A stretch of DNA of 62,830 nt, from the NCBI RefSeq assembly GCF_001500065.1, contig NZ_LQIN01000016.1:1-62830 (forward strand). The letters are read 5' to 3'. This stretch comes from Mycobacterium sp. IS-3022. GTDB lineage: Bacteria; Actinomycetota; Actinomycetes; Mycobacteriales; Mycobacteriaceae. Of this stretch, positions 52,959 through 62,810 are shown piece after piece. A program made the translations under genes and the position numbers. Every line of letters begins with the position of its first letter. The first letter of the stretch is position 1. Under the pieces are notes generated by a model. It ran no database searches, had not been told where the DNA came from, and saw only the letters and a list, made by a program, of their open reading frames with translations.

Positions 52959-53660
52959 ATGCCCAAGCGCCTCATGCTGATCGTCGCAACCCTGGCCGCC
53001 GCCGTCGCCTTCCTCGCGGGGTGCTCCAAGTCGGAGGAATCCGCCAAGGACCTTCCGGATGCCGCGACTCTCCTGCAGCAATCCAGCCAAACCACGAAGA
53101 ACCAGACCAGCGCGCACATGAAGCTGACGATGGAGGGCCCGTCCGAAAAGCTGCCGATCGAGATGCTCGAAGGCGACCTGATCAACGCTCCGGTTTTCGC
53201 CGCCGAAGGCAAGGTCAATCTCCTGATGATGGGACAGCGCCTCGAAGGCGTGGAGTTCAAGGTCGTCGACGGCGACCTATACGCCTCGCTGACTCCGGGC
53301 GCCGGCTTGTCGAATTTCGGCCCGGCCGCCGAAATCTACGACGCCTCGCTCATCCTCAACCCCGAGACGGGTGTGGCCAACGTGCTCGCCAACTTCTCCG
53401 ACGCGAAGGCCGAGGGCCGCGAGACGATCAACGGTGTCAAGACCGTCCGCATCACCGGAAACGTCAGCGCCGACGCGGTCAACAAGATCGCGCCGCAGAT
53501 CGGGGCGACCGGTCCGGTGCCCGGGACCGCATGGATCGCCGAGGACGGCGACCACAAGCTGGCCCAGGTCAAGCTGCAGACCGACGCAGACACCAGCATC
53601 ACCATGACGCTGTCGGAGTGGGGCAAGCCGGTGACCGTCGCCAAGCCGCCGGCGGCCTGA
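52959..53660 (+). CDS. lprG: Lipoprotein LprG (lipid transport)
   Basis: A 233-residue lipoprotein of the LppX/LprAFG fold that carries triacylated lipids and lipoarabinomannan across the periplasm. The lipobox FLAGC puts the lipidated Cys at residue 22. The mature part has the hydrophobic-cavity beta sheet with the [15 protein letters not shown] strand. ATG 52959 is the leaderless start. The stop shares one base with the P55 ATG (TGATG), so the two are coupled. Confidence 0.95.
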   Translation: MPKRLMLIVATLAAAVAFLAGCSKSEESAKDLPDAATLLQQSSQTTKNQTSAHMKLTMEGPSEKLPIEMLEGDLINAPVFAAEGKVNLLMMGQRLEGVEFKVVDGDLYASLTPGAGLSNFGPAAEIYDASLILNPETGVANVLANFSDAKAEGRETINGVKTVRITGNVSADAVNKIAPQIGATGPVPGTAWIAEDGDHKLAQVKLQTDADTSITMTLSEWGKPVTVAKPPAA

Positions 53661-55267
53661 TGTCGGTCTCAGTAGGAGCGACCGACGCCGAGGCGACGCC
53701 AACGACGAGGTCGAATCGCCGGATCGCGATCAGTGCGGGCGGCCTCGCGGTGCTGCTCGGCGCGCTGGACACTTACGTCGTCGTCGCCATCATCAGGGAC
53801 ATCATCGTCGACCTGAGCATCCCGGTGAACCAGCTGCAACGGGTGACTCCGATCATCACCTGTTATCTGCTGGGCTACATCGCGGCCATGCCACTGTTGG
53901 GCCGCGCCTCCGACCGGTTCGGCCGCAAGTTCATCCTGCAGCTGAGCCTGGCAGGATTCGCGGTCGGTTCCGTCGTCACCGCGATGTCGAACGATCTGGT
54001 TCCGATGGTGGTCGGCCGCACCATTCAAGGCGTCGCGAGCGGCGCGCTGCTCCCGGTCACGCTGGCGCTGGCCGCGGACCTGTGGGCCACCCGTAATCGG
54101 GCGTCGGTACTGGGCGGGATCGGTGCCGCGCAGGAATTGGGCAGCGTGCTGGGCCCGCTCTACGGCATCGCTGTGGTCGCACTCCTGAACACATGGCGAG
54201 ACGTGTTCTGGATCAATCTGCCGCTGGCGATCGTGGCGATGGTGCTGATTCATTTCAGCCTGCCCGCCCGACTCAAGTCCGAGAACCCGGAACGGGTGGA
54301 CGTGGTCGGCGGCGTACTGCTCGCCGTCGCGCTCGGCCTGACGGTGATCGGGCTGTACAACCCCGCTCCCGACGGCAAGAAGATCCTGCCGAGCTACGGG
54401 CTGCCGGTGCTCCTGGCCGCGGCGCTCGCCCTGGTGCTGTTCTTCGTTTGGGAGCGGTTCGCCCGCACCCGGCTGATCGAGCCGGCGGGCGTCCACTTCC
54501 GGCCATTCCTCGCCGCGCTGGGGGCGTCGCTCTGCGCGGGCGCCGCGCTGATGGTGACGCTCGTCAATGTCGAACTGTTCGGACAGGGCGTGCTCGGTGA
54601 GGACCAGAACGGAGCGGTTCTTCTGCTGCTGCGCTTCCTGATCGCGCTGCCGATCGGCGCCGTCATCGGCGGATGGATTGCCACCCGGGTCGGTGACCGC
54701 GTGGTCACCTTCGTCGGTCTCATGATCGCCGCGGGCGGGTACTGGTTGATCTCGGACTGGGGAGTCGATGTCCTGTCGACCCACCACGACCTCGGCTTTG
54801 TCGCCCTGCCGGTGCTCGACACCGACCTTGCGATCGCGGGCTTCGGACTGGGACTGGTGATCGGCCCGCTGACCTCCGCGACACTACGAGTGGTGCCGGC
54901 GGCTCAGCACGGCATCGCGTCGGCCGCCGTCGTGGTGGCACGGATGATCGGCATGCTGATCGGCCTGGCTGCGCTGACGGCATGGGGCTTGTACAAGTTC
55001 AATCAGTACCTGCAGGAGCGCCTCGACGCCCTGCCGGCCCCAACGGCGGATAGCCCTGGCGGCTTGATGGTCGCTCAAGCCGCACGCCTTTCACGGGCGA
55101 CCGTGGAGGCCTACACCATGCAGTACGGGGTTATTTTTCTCGCAACAGCGGTGGTCTGCGTCGTCGGCGCCTTGCTCGGACTGCTGATCAGCGGCAGGAA
55201 CGAGCATGCCGACGAACCGCCAGCCGTAACCGAGAAAACCGACGCTGACTCGGTCAGCGGCGTCTAG
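53660..55267 (+). CDS. MFS efflux pump P55 (Rv1410c-like)
   Basis: A 535-residue major facilitator with 14 predicted helices (DHA2 type). Motif A is [11 protein letters not shown] (about 75-85), and motif C-like [11 protein letters not shown] is in helix 5. The C-terminal tail is acidic. With LprG it exports triacylglycerides and drugs and maintains the envelope. It is coupled to lprG through TGATG. Its TAG shares CTAG with the stop of a convergent small ORF. Confidence 0.95.
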   Translation: MSVSVGATDAEATPTTRSNRRIAISAGGLAVLLGALDTYVVVAIIRDIIVDLSIPVNQLQRVTPIITCYLLGYIAAMPLLGRASDRFGRKFILQLSLAGFAVGSVVTAMSNDLVPMVVGRTIQGVASGALLPVTLALAADLWATRNRASVLGGIGAAQELGSVLGPLYGIAVVALLNTWRDVFWINLPLAIVAMVLIHFSLPARLKSENPERVDVVGGVLLAVALGLTVIGLYNPAPDGKKILPSYGLPVLLAAALALVLFFVWERFARTRLIEPAGVHFRPFLAALGASLCAGAALMVTLVNVELFGQGVLGEDQNGAVLLLLRFLIALPIGAVIGGWIATRVGDRVVTFVGLMIAAGGYWLISDWGVDVLSTHHDLGFVALPVLDTDLAIAGFGLGLVIGPLTSATLRVVPAAQHGIASAAVVVARMIGMLIGLAALTAWGLYKFNQYLQERLDALPAPTADSPGGLMVAQAARLSRATVEAYTMQYGVIFLATAVVCVVGALLGLLISGRNEHADEPPAVTEKTDADSVSGV

Positions 55268-55419
55268 CAGCGCTCGAGGCCGGGGCGCAACAGCGCGGGC
55301 TCGGCCGGCCGGACGGCGTCCTCCTCGTCGGGTTGGCCTCGGAAGGTGTCGCAGATCAACGCCGCGAGGCTTCGGGGGTCCATTGGGCGAATGCTGAGCC
55401 AGTCCTGCAATGCAGTCAT
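55264..55419 (-). CDS. Small protein of unknown function
   Basis: A 51-residue ORF from ATG 55419 ([26 protein letters not shown]), with AAAGGA about 7 bases upstream. The first half is amphipathic helix-like; the second half is Pro/Glu-rich with a terminal Cys. Its stop overlaps that of the P55 gene (CTAG), as does the acnR/HTH pair elsewhere in the window. No known motif. Real gene is plausible but not certain. Confidence 0.5.
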   Translation of the reverse strand: MTALQDWLSIRPMDPRSLAALICDTFRGQPDEEDAVRPAEPALLRPGLERC

Positions 55420-55500
55420 GGGTCGTCCTTTGTTCGTGCTCACCTGCGCGCAAATCGTCGGTGAAGGCGCGATTACAGCAGGGGCGCTGCGGCCCACTCT

Positions 55501-55514
55501 GGTACGAGTGTACC
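55501..55514. promoter_or_regulatory. Inverted repeat GGTAC-N4-GTACC upstream of pfpI
   Basis: Two 5-base arms around GAGT, 75 bases before the PfpI-family gene and 82 bases upstream of the divergent small ORF. Possible operator; short enough to be chance. Confidence 0.3.
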
Positions 55515-55588
55515 GACGAAACGCGCTGATTGGCTCCTTGCCGCGCCGGGTATGCGTGCGGTCACACCCACGTCAACGGAGAAAGCTG

Positions 55589-56143
55589 ATGGCAAGTTCA
55601 CTGACAGGCAAGAAGATTGCGTTCCTGGTCGCACCCGAAGGCGTCGAGCAGGTGGAGTTGACCGAACCCTGGAAGGCCGTCGAGCAGGCCGGCGGCACCC
55701 CGGAGCTGGTGTCGACGGAGGTCGGCAAGATTCAGGCGTTCAATCATCTGACCCCGGCCGATACGTTCGAGGCCGAGAAATCCGCCGATTCGGTGGCGGC
55801 GTCCGACTACGCGGGCCTGGTGCTGCCGGGAGGCGTCGCCAACCCGGACAACCTCCGCATGAACGCCGCCGCGGTCGCGTTCGCGAAGGGTTTCTTCGAT
55901 GCGGCCAAGCCGGTAGCGGTCATCTGCCACGGACCCTGGACGCTGATCGAGGCGGACGTGGTGCGTGGACGCACCATGACATCATGGCCGAGCGTGAAGA
56001 CCGACCTCGTCAACGCGGGAGCCAACTGGGTCGACGACGAAGTGGTCGAATGCTCCCGCGGCCCAAACACTTTGGTGTCCAGCCGCAAACCGGATGACCT
56101 GCCTGCGTTCTGCAACACGCTGGTGAGCGCTTTCGCCAAGTAG
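55589..56143 (+). CDS. DJ-1/PfpI family protein
   Basis: A 184-residue member of the DJ-1/PfpI superfamily, whose members are peptidases, chaperones or glyoxalase-type enzymes. The nucleophile elbow AVICHGPWTL gives C113 and H114, and E18 (APEGVEQVEL) completes the usual triad. ATG 55589 has GGAGA 8 bases upstream. It stands alone between P55 and the ABC pair. A general-stress role is likely; the substrate is unknown. Confidence 0.92.
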   Translation: MASSLTGKKIAFLVAPEGVEQVELTEPWKAVEQAGGTPELVSTEVGKIQAFNHLTPADTFEAEKSADSVAASDYAGLVLPGGVANPDNLRMNAAAVAFAKGFFDAAKPVAVICHGPWTLIEADVVRGRTMTSWPSVKTDLVNAGANWVDDEVVECSRGPNTLVSSRKPDDLPAFCNTLVSAFAK

Positions 56144-56176
56144 CCGAAACCCGGCCCACCGACCGACGGCCCTGGG

Positions 56177-56182
56177 TAACGT
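56177..56182 (+). promoter_or_regulatory. -10 element TAACGT of the FtsX-type ABC operon
   Basis: TAACGT lies 7 bases before the ATG at 56190; leaderless geometry. Confidence 0.5.
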
Positions 56183-56189
56183 CGCGAAC

Positions 56190-57239
56190 ATGCTCCTCGC
56201 CGCGCTTCGCGACATGCAGTGGAGAAGGCGGCGTTTCGCGATCGCGGTGTTGTCCACCGCGATCATCTTCGGGATGACCCTCGTTCTGACCGGGTTGGCC
56301 AACGGTTTCCAGACCGAGGCCGAGCGTACGGTCGACTCGCTCGGGGTCGACCAGTTCATCGTCAAGGCCGGCGCATCGGGTCCCTTTGTGGGCGCGACAC
56401 CGTTCGCGCCCGTCGAATTGCGGCGCATCGCCGCGGCACCCGGCGTCGACGCGGCCGCTCCCCTGGCCTATGCCGGCGGCACCGCGACTCTGGAGGGTGA
56501 GACGCGCAATGTCGACATCTTCGGTGCGCCGGAACGCGGTCCGGGCATGCCGGCCGTGACGGCAGGGCGCGCGCCCACGGATCCCGACGAAGTCGCGGTG
56601 TCGACCACACTGGGCCGCGATGTCGGCGATGAAGTCGAGATCGCTTCGCGGACCCTGCGTATCGTCGGCCTCGTGGAGAACTCGACCGCGCTGGCGAACC
56701 TGCCCAACGTGTTCCTCACCACACAGGGAGCGCAGCGGCTGATCTACGGCGGTGAGCCACTTGTCGCCTCGATCGGTGTTCGCGGGTCACTCGAGCGGGT
56801 GCCGGACGGCTATCGCGCCGTCGATCGCGCGGGCGCGATCGAGGACCTACTTCGGCCGCTGAAGGTGGCGGTCAATTCGATCACCATCGTCGCGGTCCTG
56901 CTGTGGATCGTCGCGGCGCTGATTGTCGGCTCGGTCGTCTACCTGTCCGTGCTCGAACGGCTGCGAGATTTCGCCGTGTTCAAAGCGATTGGGGTGCCGA
57001 CGCGTTCGGTGATGGCCGGGCTGGCGCTACAAGCGGTGATCGTGGCGTTGCTGGCGGCCCTCGTCGGGGCGGGGCTGTCGCTGTTGCTCGGGCCGCTGTT
57101 CCCCATGCAGGTCATCGTGCCGACACAGGCGTTCGTCGCGCTGCCGATCGTCGCGGTGGTGATCGGCCTGATCGCCAGTGCCGCGGGCCTGCACCGCGCG
57201 GTGGCCGTCGATCCTGCGCTGGCATTCGGGGGTCCGTGA
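56190..57239 (+). CDS. FtsX/MacB-type ABC permease
   Basis: A 349-residue permease with one N-terminal helix (about 15-37), a large periplasmic domain (about 45-225) and three C-terminal helices, the FtsX/LolE plan. The first helix is followed by TGLANGFQTEAERTVDSLG. Such permeases work in mechanotransmission or lipoprotein/peptide export rather than uptake, although Rv0072-type homologues are labelled glutamine transporters. The ATPase gene follows after 3 bases. Confidence 0.92.
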   Translation: MLLAALRDMQWRRRRFAIAVLSTAIIFGMTLVLTGLANGFQTEAERTVDSLGVDQFIVKAGASGPFVGATPFAPVELRRIAAAPGVDAAAPLAYAGGTATLEGETRNVDIFGAPERGPGMPAVTAGRAPTDPDEVAVSTTLGRDVGDEVEIASRTLRIVGLVENSTALANLPNVFLTTQGAQRLIYGGEPLVASIGVRGSLERVPDGYRAVDRAGAIEDLLRPLKVAVNSITIVAVLLWIVAALIVGSVVYLSVLERLRDFAVFKAIGVPTRSVMAGLALQAVIVALLAALVGAGLSLLLGPLFPMQVIVPTQAFVALPIVAVVIGLIASAAGLHRAVAVDPALAFGGP

Positions 57240-57242
57240 CCC

Positions 57243-58259
57243 ATGGGTGATCTGTCCATCCAGAACCTGGTGGTCGAGTACTCGAGCGGCGGGCACGCAT
57301 TGCGACCGATCGACGGCCTGAACCTCGATGTCGCAGCCGGCTCGCTGGTGATCCTGTTGGGGCCGAGCGGATGTGGGAAGACGACGCTGCTGTCCTGCCT
57401 CGGCGGGATCCTGCAACCCACCAGCGGCACCATCAAGTTCGGGGACGTCGACGTCACGTCGTTGAGCGCGAAAGACCTTGGGACATACCGGCGCGAGACT
57501 GTGGGGTTCGTGTTCCAGGCGTTCAACCTCGTGCCGAGTCTCACTGCGGTGGAGAACGTGATGGTGCCGCTGCGCGCCTCGGGCATGTCGCGCCGAGCCG
57601 CGCGCAAGCGGGCCGAACAGCTGCTGGACCGCGTGGGTCTGGAGGACCGCCTCAAGCACCGGCCCGGCGACCTCAGCGGCGGGCAGCAACAGCGGGTGGC
57701 GGTGGCCCGTGCGATCGCGTTGGACCCGCCGCTGATCCTGGCCGACGAGCCCACGGCGCACCTGGATTTCATCCAGGTCGAGGAGGTACTGAAGCTGATC
57801 CGCGAGTTGGCCTCCGGCTCCCGGATGGTGGTCGTCGCGACACACGACAGCCGGATCCTGCCGCTGGCCGACCGCGTCGTCGAGATGGTGCCCGACTTCG
57901 CGTCGGTGGATCGCCCGCCGGAGAGCGTGGAGTTGGAGACCGGTCAGGTGCTCTTCGAACAGGGCACGATGGGCGACCTCATCTACGTCGTGACCGAGGG
58001 TGAGATCGAGATCGTGCGCGCGCTTCCCGGAGGCAGCGAGGAGATGCTGAAGCTGGCGACCAAGGGCGACTACTTCGGTGAGATCGGCCCGCTGTTCCAC
58101 CTGCCGCGGTCGGCGACCGCGCAGGCGCGCACCGACGCGACGGTGGTGGGATACACCGTGCAGGCATTCCGAGAACAGCTGGGGGCCGCCGGGGTACGCG
58201 AACTCATCGAGCACCGCCCGCTGGCCGCCGAGGAAGCGGCTACCCCGGAACGAGGCTGA
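57243..58259 (+). CDS. ABC ATPase with C-terminal cyclic-nucleotide-binding domain
   Basis: A 338-residue LolD/MacB-type ATPase fused to a cNMP-binding domain. Residues 1-222: Walker A GPSGCGKT (40-47), Q-loop near 92, signature LSGGQQQRVAVA (144-155), Walker B ILADEPTAHLD with the H-switch at ATHD. Residues 228-315: a cAMP-receptor-like beta roll with phosphate-binding cassette GDYFGEIGPLFHLPRSAT, in which E280 and R289, the usual cyclic-nucleotide contacts, are kept. The pump may be gated by cAMP or a similar ligand. Similar architecture is expected in Rv0073. The 3' end overlaps ribD by 20 bases. Confidence 0.93.
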   Translation: MGDLSIQNLVVEYSSGGHALRPIDGLNLDVAAGSLVILLGPSGCGKTTLLSCLGGILQPTSGTIKFGDVDVTSLSAKDLGTYRRETVGFVFQAFNLVPSLTAVENVMVPLRASGMSRRAARKRAEQLLDRVGLEDRLKHRPGDLSGGQQQRVAVARAIALDPPLILADEPTAHLDFIQVEEVLKLIRELASGSRMVVVATHDSRILPLADRVVEMVPDFASVDRPPESVELETGQVLFEQGTMGDLIYVVTEGEIEIVRALPGGSEEMLKLATKGDYFGEIGPLFHLPRSATAQARTDATVVGYTVQAFREQLGAAGVRELIEHRPLAAEEAATPERG

Positions 58260-59241
58260 GAAGGACGTCGGGACCGATCGGTTCGATCCCGTCGAACCGC
58301 CACCGCTGGGCGTGCGCGATGCTCAGCACCCCGACGTCGTCGACGGCGGTTATCGGGCCGCCCAACAGAATTGGCGCCACGTAGGCCAGGATGCGGTCGA
58401 TGACCCCGGCGCGCAAGAAGGCTCCCGCCAATGTGGGGCCGCCCTCGAGCAGCACATCGGTGCGATCGGAAAGCGCCTTGATGACCTCGTGCGGGTCGTG
58501 GGTGCGGATCACCATCGTGCGCGAGTCGTCGTTGAGAACCTTTGCCTCCGGGGAGATTTCACGCTCACCCACGACGACTCGCAATGGCTGACGGTCGGCC
58601 AGCGTGCCATCCGGCAACCGCGCGGTGAGCACCGGGTCGTCGACGAACACCGTGCCGGTGCCCACCACGATCGCATCAGCCACCCGACGCCTGCGGTGTA
58701 CGTCGGCGCGCGCGGCTTCGCTCGTGATCCACTGGCTGCTGCCGTCCGCCGCCGCGCTGCGGCCGTCGACGCTTGTCGCGAACTTCCACGTCACATGCGG
58801 TGCTCCGGTGCGCTGTTTGTGCAACCACTCGCGTAACGGACCGCCCGCCACGGCGTCGGCGAGCACACCCGCGGCCACTGTCAGTCCCGTAGTGGCAAGT
58901 CGCGCCGCTCCCCCGGCGGCAACCGGATTCGGATCGGCCACCGCGTAGACAACTGACGAAACACCGGCTGCGACAAGGGTGTCGACGCACGGCGGTGTCC
59001 GGCCGTGGTGATTGCACGGCTCGAGCGTCACGACGGCGGTGCCGCCGACGGCGCGCTCACCCGCCCGGCGCAGCGCGAGCACCTCGGCGTGCGGACCACC
59101 GGGAGGTTCGGTCGCGCCGACCCCGGCCACCTCGTGCTCGCGATCCAGAATGACCGCTCCGACAGGCGGATTGGGGTAAGTGGCGCCCTTGACCTTGTCG
59201 GCCTGTTGGATCGCCAGCCGCATCGCGGCCTCGAGGTTCAT
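58240..59241 (-). CDS. ribD: Bifunctional riboflavin deaminase/reductase RibD
   Basis: A 333-residue fusion for the second and third steps of riboflavin synthesis. The N-terminal deaminase (about 1-145) has zinc ligands in PHAEVLAL and [12 protein letters not shown]. The C-terminal DHFR-like reductase (about 146-333) begins [15 protein letters not shown] and contains [16 protein letters not shown] 59241 overlaps the rpe stop (ATGA). Together with ribE, ribBA and ribH the pathway is nearly complete here. Confidence 0.96.
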   Translation of the reverse strand: MNLEAAMRLAIQQADKVKGATYPNPPVGAVILDREHEVAGVGATEPPGGPHAEVLALRRAGERAVGGTAVVTLEPCNHHGRTPPCVDTLVAAGVSSVVYAVADPNPVAAGGAARLATTGLTVAAGVLADAVAGGPLREWLHKQRTGAPHVTWKFATSVDGRSAAADGSSQWITSEAARADVHRRRRVADAIVVGTGTVFVDDPVLTARLPDGTLADRQPLRVVVGEREISPEAKVLNDDSRTMVIRTHDPHEVIKALSDRTDVLLEGGPTLAGAFLRAGVIDRILAYVAPILLGGPITAVDDVGVLSIAHAQRWRFDGIEPIGPDVLLSLVPG

Positions 59242-59915
59242 AGGCGCAAGTGCTTGGACGCGGCGGCGGCTTGACGGCGCAACGATTCCACCGCCGCGGC
59301 GGGATCCTCCGCGCTGTAGACGGCCGATCCCGCGACGAAGCAGTCCACTCCCGCCTCGGCGGCCTGCTCGATGGTGTCCGCGTTGATGCCGCCGTCGATC
59401 TCGACGACGATCGTCAGCTCGCCTGCGTCCACGAGACGCCGGGCCGTGCCGACCTTGACCAGCACCTCGGGGATGAACCTCTGGCCGCCGAAGCCCGGCT
59501 CCACCGACATGATCAGCAGCGTGTCGAACTCCGGCAAGATCTCCAGGTACGGCTCCAGCGGAGTGCCGGGCTTGACCGAGAGTCCCGCCTTGGCGCCCGC
59601 CGCCCGGATGTCGCGGGCGACGCCGACGGGGTTGTCGGTGGCCTCGGCGTGGATGGTCACGTTGTACGCGCCCGCTTCGGCGTACGGCGGCGCCCACCGG
59701 TCGGGGTTCTCGATCATCAGATGGCAGTCCATCGGGATGTCGGTCACCTTCAGCAGCGCCTCGACGACCGGTTGGCCGATGGTCAGGTTCGGCACGAAGT
59801 GGTTGTCCATCACGTCGACGTGCAGCCAGTCCGCGCCCGGCACCGCCGCGGCCTCGTCGGCGAGCCGGGCGAAGTCGGCGGCCAGAATCGACGGCGCAAT
59901 CAGCGGTCCTTGCAT
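59238..59915 (-). CDS. rpe: Ribulose-phosphate 3-epimerase
   Basis: A 225-residue TIM-barrel enzyme interconverting ribulose 5-phosphate and xylulose 5-phosphate. Motifs: APSILAADF at the N-terminus, [16 protein letters not shown] (metal Asp/His), and [10 protein letters not shown]. It supplies ribulose 5-phosphate to RibBA, which fits its coupling to ribD. It starts 4 bases after rsmB. Confidence 0.97.
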   Translation of the reverse strand: MQGPLIAPSILAADFARLADEAAAVPGADWLHVDVMDNHFVPNLTIGQPVVEALLKVTDIPMDCHLMIENPDRWAPPYAEAGAYNVTIHAEATDNPVGVARDIRAAGAKAGLSVKPGTPLEPYLEILPEFDTLLIMSVEPGFGGQRFIPEVLVKVGTARRLVDAGELTIVVEIDGGINADTIEQAAEAGVDCFVAGSAVYSAEDPAAAVESLRRQAAAASKHLRL

Positions 59916-59919
59916 GCGC

Positions 59920-61302
59920 CTACCCTACTTTGAGCGCAGCCGCGAACATGGCGTCGGTGCCGTGCCGGTGGGGCCACAACTGCACATACGGCCCGGCGCC
60001 GAGGTCGTCGACGGGGTCGCCCGCCGGGAAGAACAAGGGCCGGGCGTCCAGGGCGGTCACGGGGTGTCGGCGCAGCGCGTCGGCGACCACACCGACGGTC
60101 TCGGGTAGGTGCGGTGAGCAGGTCGCGTACAGCACCACGCCGCCCGGGCGCGTCAGTCGGATCGCGGAGGCCAGCAGTTCGCGTTGCAGTTTGGTCAGCG
60201 GCGGCACGTCGCCGGGCCGGCGCCGCCACCGGGCCTCCGGTCTGCGCCGCAGCGCACCCAGTCCCGTGCAGGGTGCGTCCACCAGCACCCGGTCGAAGCC
60301 GGGTTCGACGCCGGCGTCGCGGCCGTCGACGCGCAGCACCTCGACAGGGAGGCCGCGCGTGTTCTGCTCGACGAGGTCGGCACGTGCGGGTGCGGGCTCG
60401 ACCGCGGTGACGCGTCCGTCGCCGGCCAGCGCGGCGAGCATGGCGGTCTTGCCGCCAGGACCCGAGCACAGGTCAAGCCAGCGGCCGCCGTCGTCGCCGT
60501 CGAGTTCGGCCAGCGTGAGTGCGCGGGCCACGAGCTGGCTGCCCTCGTCCTGCACCAGCGCGGTGCCGTCACGCACCGCCTGAAGCCGGCCGGGGTCGCC
60601 GCCGGTCAGGTACACGGCGTACGGCGAATAGCGGCCGACCGTGCCGCCCACCTGGGTGGCCAATTCCGCGGCGGTCAACACGCCGGGCCGGGCCGCGAGG
60701 TGAACCGCTGGTCGGGCGTTGTCGCTGGCGAGCAGCGCGTCGAGTTCGCCGGCGTCGGCGCCCAGCGCATCAGCGAAGGCCTGGGCGATCCAGCGTGGAT
60801 GCGCGTGGACGAACGCCGCGTGTCCGATCGGATCGGTGCTCGCGTCGGGCGCCAGCTCCTCGACCCAGGACCGCTCATCGCGCGATGCGATCGTGCGTAG
60901 CACGCCGTTGACGAAACCTGCTCGCGCCGAATCGGACTCGATGCCGGCCTGCTCAACGGTGGTGGACACCGCGGCGTGTTGCTCGACGCGCGTGCGCAAC
61001 AACTGATAGGCGCCGAGTCGAAGCAGGTCGAGCAGGACAGGATCGATTCTGTCCGGCGGACGGTCGGCGGCGCGGGCGATGACGGCGTCCAGCAGGCCCT
61101 TCGTCCGGCAGGCCCCGTAGGCGAGTTCGGTGGCGAAAGCGGCGTCGCGGCCGCCGATCCCGCGATCCCGCAGGATCGCCGGCAGTGCGAGGTTGGCGTA
61201 GGCGTCCTTCTCCGAAACCGCCCGCAACACGTCGAATGCAGCGCGACGCGCCGGGTCGAGCGGTTGGCGCCGCTGACGTGGCCGCTTGCGGGGCGGGGTC
61301 AT
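59920..61302 (-). CDS. rsmB: 16S rRNA m5C967 methyltransferase RsmB (Fmu)
   Basis: A 460-residue RNA methyltransferase. The N-terminal NusB-like domain (about 15-150) begins [11 protein letters not shown]. The Rossmann SAM domain has [34 protein letters not shown] and [13 protein letters not shown], whose two Cys are the catalytic and product-release residues. ATG 61302 overlaps the fmt stop (ATGA). Confidence 0.96.
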   Translation of the reverse strand: MTPPRKRPRQRRQPLDPARRAAFDVLRAVSEKDAYANLALPAILRDRGIGGRDAAFATELAYGACRTKGLLDAVIARAADRPPDRIDPVLLDLLRLGAYQLLRTRVEQHAAVSTTVEQAGIESDSARAGFVNGVLRTIASRDERSWVEELAPDASTDPIGHAAFVHAHPRWIAQAFADALGADAGELDALLASDNARPAVHLAARPGVLTAAELATQVGGTVGRYSPYAVYLTGGDPGRLQAVRDGTALVQDEGSQLVARALTLAELDGDDGGRWLDLCSGPGGKTAMLAALAGDGRVTAVEPAPARADLVEQNTRGLPVEVLRVDGRDAGVEPGFDRVLVDAPCTGLGALRRRPEARWRRRPGDVPPLTKLQRELLASAIRLTRPGGVVLYATCSPHLPETVGVVADALRRHPVTALDARPLFFPAGDPVDDLGAGPYVQLWPHRHGTDAMFAAALKVG

Positions 61303-62228
61303 TCGGCTCGCGCCGTTTCGTCGAGGCGGGCGCCGCGGGCCCAGTCGGCCGCGTTCATCGGCTTCTTACCGGGTGGCTGGACCGTGCCGAGCAGGACGGG
61401 GGCGGACGCGGTGCCGATGCGTACGCCGGTGCGATCGGCCCGAATTATGCCGGGCGGCAGGCTTTCTGACTGGTCGTCGACGCCGACGGGTCCAAGTTTG
61501 ATCCGTAGGTCGCCGAACATCGTCCACGCACCGGGGTTCGGTGTGACGGCGCGGATGCGTCGCTCCACGACGTGCGCGGGCAGATCCCATCGCACCCGCG
61601 CTTCATCGACGGTGATCTTCGGCGCGATCGTCACACCGTCGGCCGGCTGAGGCACCGCGGTGAGCGAGCCGTCGGCGATCCCGTCGAGAGTCGTTTCCAG
61701 CAGCGCCGCACCTGAAATCGACAGTCGCTCAAGCAGTTCACCCGCGGTGTCGGTGGGTCGGATGGTTTCGGTGACCACACCGTAGACGGGCCCGGAATCG
61801 AGCGCCGGCTCGATCTGGAACGTCGTCGCACCGGTCACGGTGTCGCCAGCGGCGATCGCGGCCTGCACCGGCGCGGCCCCGCGCCAGGCGGGCAGCAGTG
61901 AGAAGTGCAGATTGACCCAGCCGTGGCTAGGCACTGCGAGCAGCATGTCCTTCAGCAAGGCCCCGTAGGCGACGACGGCGCAGCACTGCGGTGCGAGCTC
62001 GGTCAGTTCGGCGACGAACTCATCGGAGTTGGGCTTCGGCGGCCGCAGCACGGGGATGTCGTGATCGAGTGCGAACCGGGCCACCGGCGACGGGGACGGT
62101 CTCCCGCGCCGGCCCGAGGCGGCGTCTGGGCGGGTCAGCACCGCAACGACGTCATGACGTGGCGATTCGACGAGCCGACGCAGCGACGGCACGGCGGGCT
62201 CGGGCGTCCCGGCGAAGACGATGCGCAC
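61299..62228 (-). CDS. fmt: Methionyl-tRNA formyltransferase
   Basis: A 309-residue enzyme formylating initiator Met-tRNA. The N-terminal formyltransferase domain has the [10 protein letters not shown] start and [18 protein letters not shown] with the catalytic His, followed by EPALDSG (catalytic Asp). The C-terminal OB-like domain is at about 215-309. GTG 62228 has TACACT 6 bases upstream. It heads fmt-rsmB-rpe-ribD. Confidence 0.97.
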   Translation of the reverse strand: MRIVFAGTPEPAVPSLRRLVESPRHDVVAVLTRPDAASGRRGRPSPSPVARFALDHDIPVLRPPKPNSDEFVAELTELAPQCCAVVAYGALLKDMLLAVPSHGWVNLHFSLLPAWRGAAPVQAAIAAGDTVTGATTFQIEPALDSGPVYGVVTETIRPTDTAGELLERLSISGAALLETTLDGIADGSLTAVPQPADGVTIAPKITVDEARVRWDLPAHVVERRIRAVTPNPGAWTMFGDLRIKLGPVGVDDQSESLPPGIIRADRTGVRIGTASAPVLLGTVQPPGKKPMNAADWARGARLDETARAE

Positions 62229-62234
62229 CGCGCC

Positions 62235-62240
62235 AGTGTA
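62235..62240 (-). promoter_or_regulatory. -10 element TACACT of the fmt operon
   Basis: Minus-strand TACACT 6 bases before the fmt GTG; no Shine-Dalgarno. Leaderless geometry for fmt-rsmB-rpe-ribD. Confidence 0.55.
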
Positions 62241-62273
62241 GAGAGCGCATTCGGCGCGGATACCGATGCGTGT

Positions 62274-62810
62274 TCAGCGCGGTGTCTGGTAATACTCCCG
62301 CTCCGCGACACCGGTCAGCGGTGCGACGAACATCCACGGGATCGTGGTGATCAAGCGGTTCAGTGTGGCGACGGAATCGTTGTAGTACTGGCGCGCGAAC
62401 GCGAGCTTGTTCTCGCTGTCGGTGAGGTTCTCCTGCAAGTTGAGGAAGTTGTTCGACGAGTTCAGCTGCGGATAGTCCTGTCCGAGAGCCAGCAGCGGGG
62501 CCAGCGCGGTGTCGAGGTCCTTCTCCGCGGTGCTGCGCTGGGCCACCGACTCACCGGCCGTCGCCGAGGTCAACGCCGCGCGGGCGTTGGTGACGTGGTC
62601 GAGGATGCCCTTCTCGTGTGCGGCGAAGGTCTGCACGGTGTGCACGAGGCTCGGGATCAGCGATGCGCGGCGCGTGAGTTCGACATCGATACCGCTGAGC
62701 GCCTCGGCAACTCGCACGTCCGCGGCACGCAGCTTGTTGTAGCCGACCACGAAGACGACGAACGCCAGTACCGCCAGCACAAGCGCAAACACCAACAGAA
62801 ATGTCACCAT
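62274..62810 (-). CDS. LemA family protein
   Basis: A 178-residue LemA protein. One N-terminal helix (about 3-25) anchors a helical cytosolic or periplasmic domain with the LVHTVQTFAAHEKGILDHVTNARAAL segment and a C-terminal FARQYYNDSVATLNRLITTIPW motif, both typical. Function unclear. ATG 62810 follows a strong GGAGGAGG Shine-Dalgarno. It is complete inside the window, and the promoter lies beyond it. Confidence 0.92.
   Translation of the reverse strand: MVTFLLVFALVLAVLAFVVFVVGYNKLRAADVRVAEALSGIDVELTRRASLIPSLVHTVQTFAAHEKGILDHVTNARAALTSATAGESVAQRSTAEKDLDTALAPLLALGQDYPQLNSSNNFLNLQENLTDSENKLAFARQYYNDSVATLNRLITTIPWMFVAPLTGVAEREYYQTPR

Noticed and set aside
55548..55553. SigF-type promoter (GGGTAT) upstream of the PfpI-family gene
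   Set aside because: The -10 motif is present, but no GTTT-like -35 lies at the proper 15-17 base distance.
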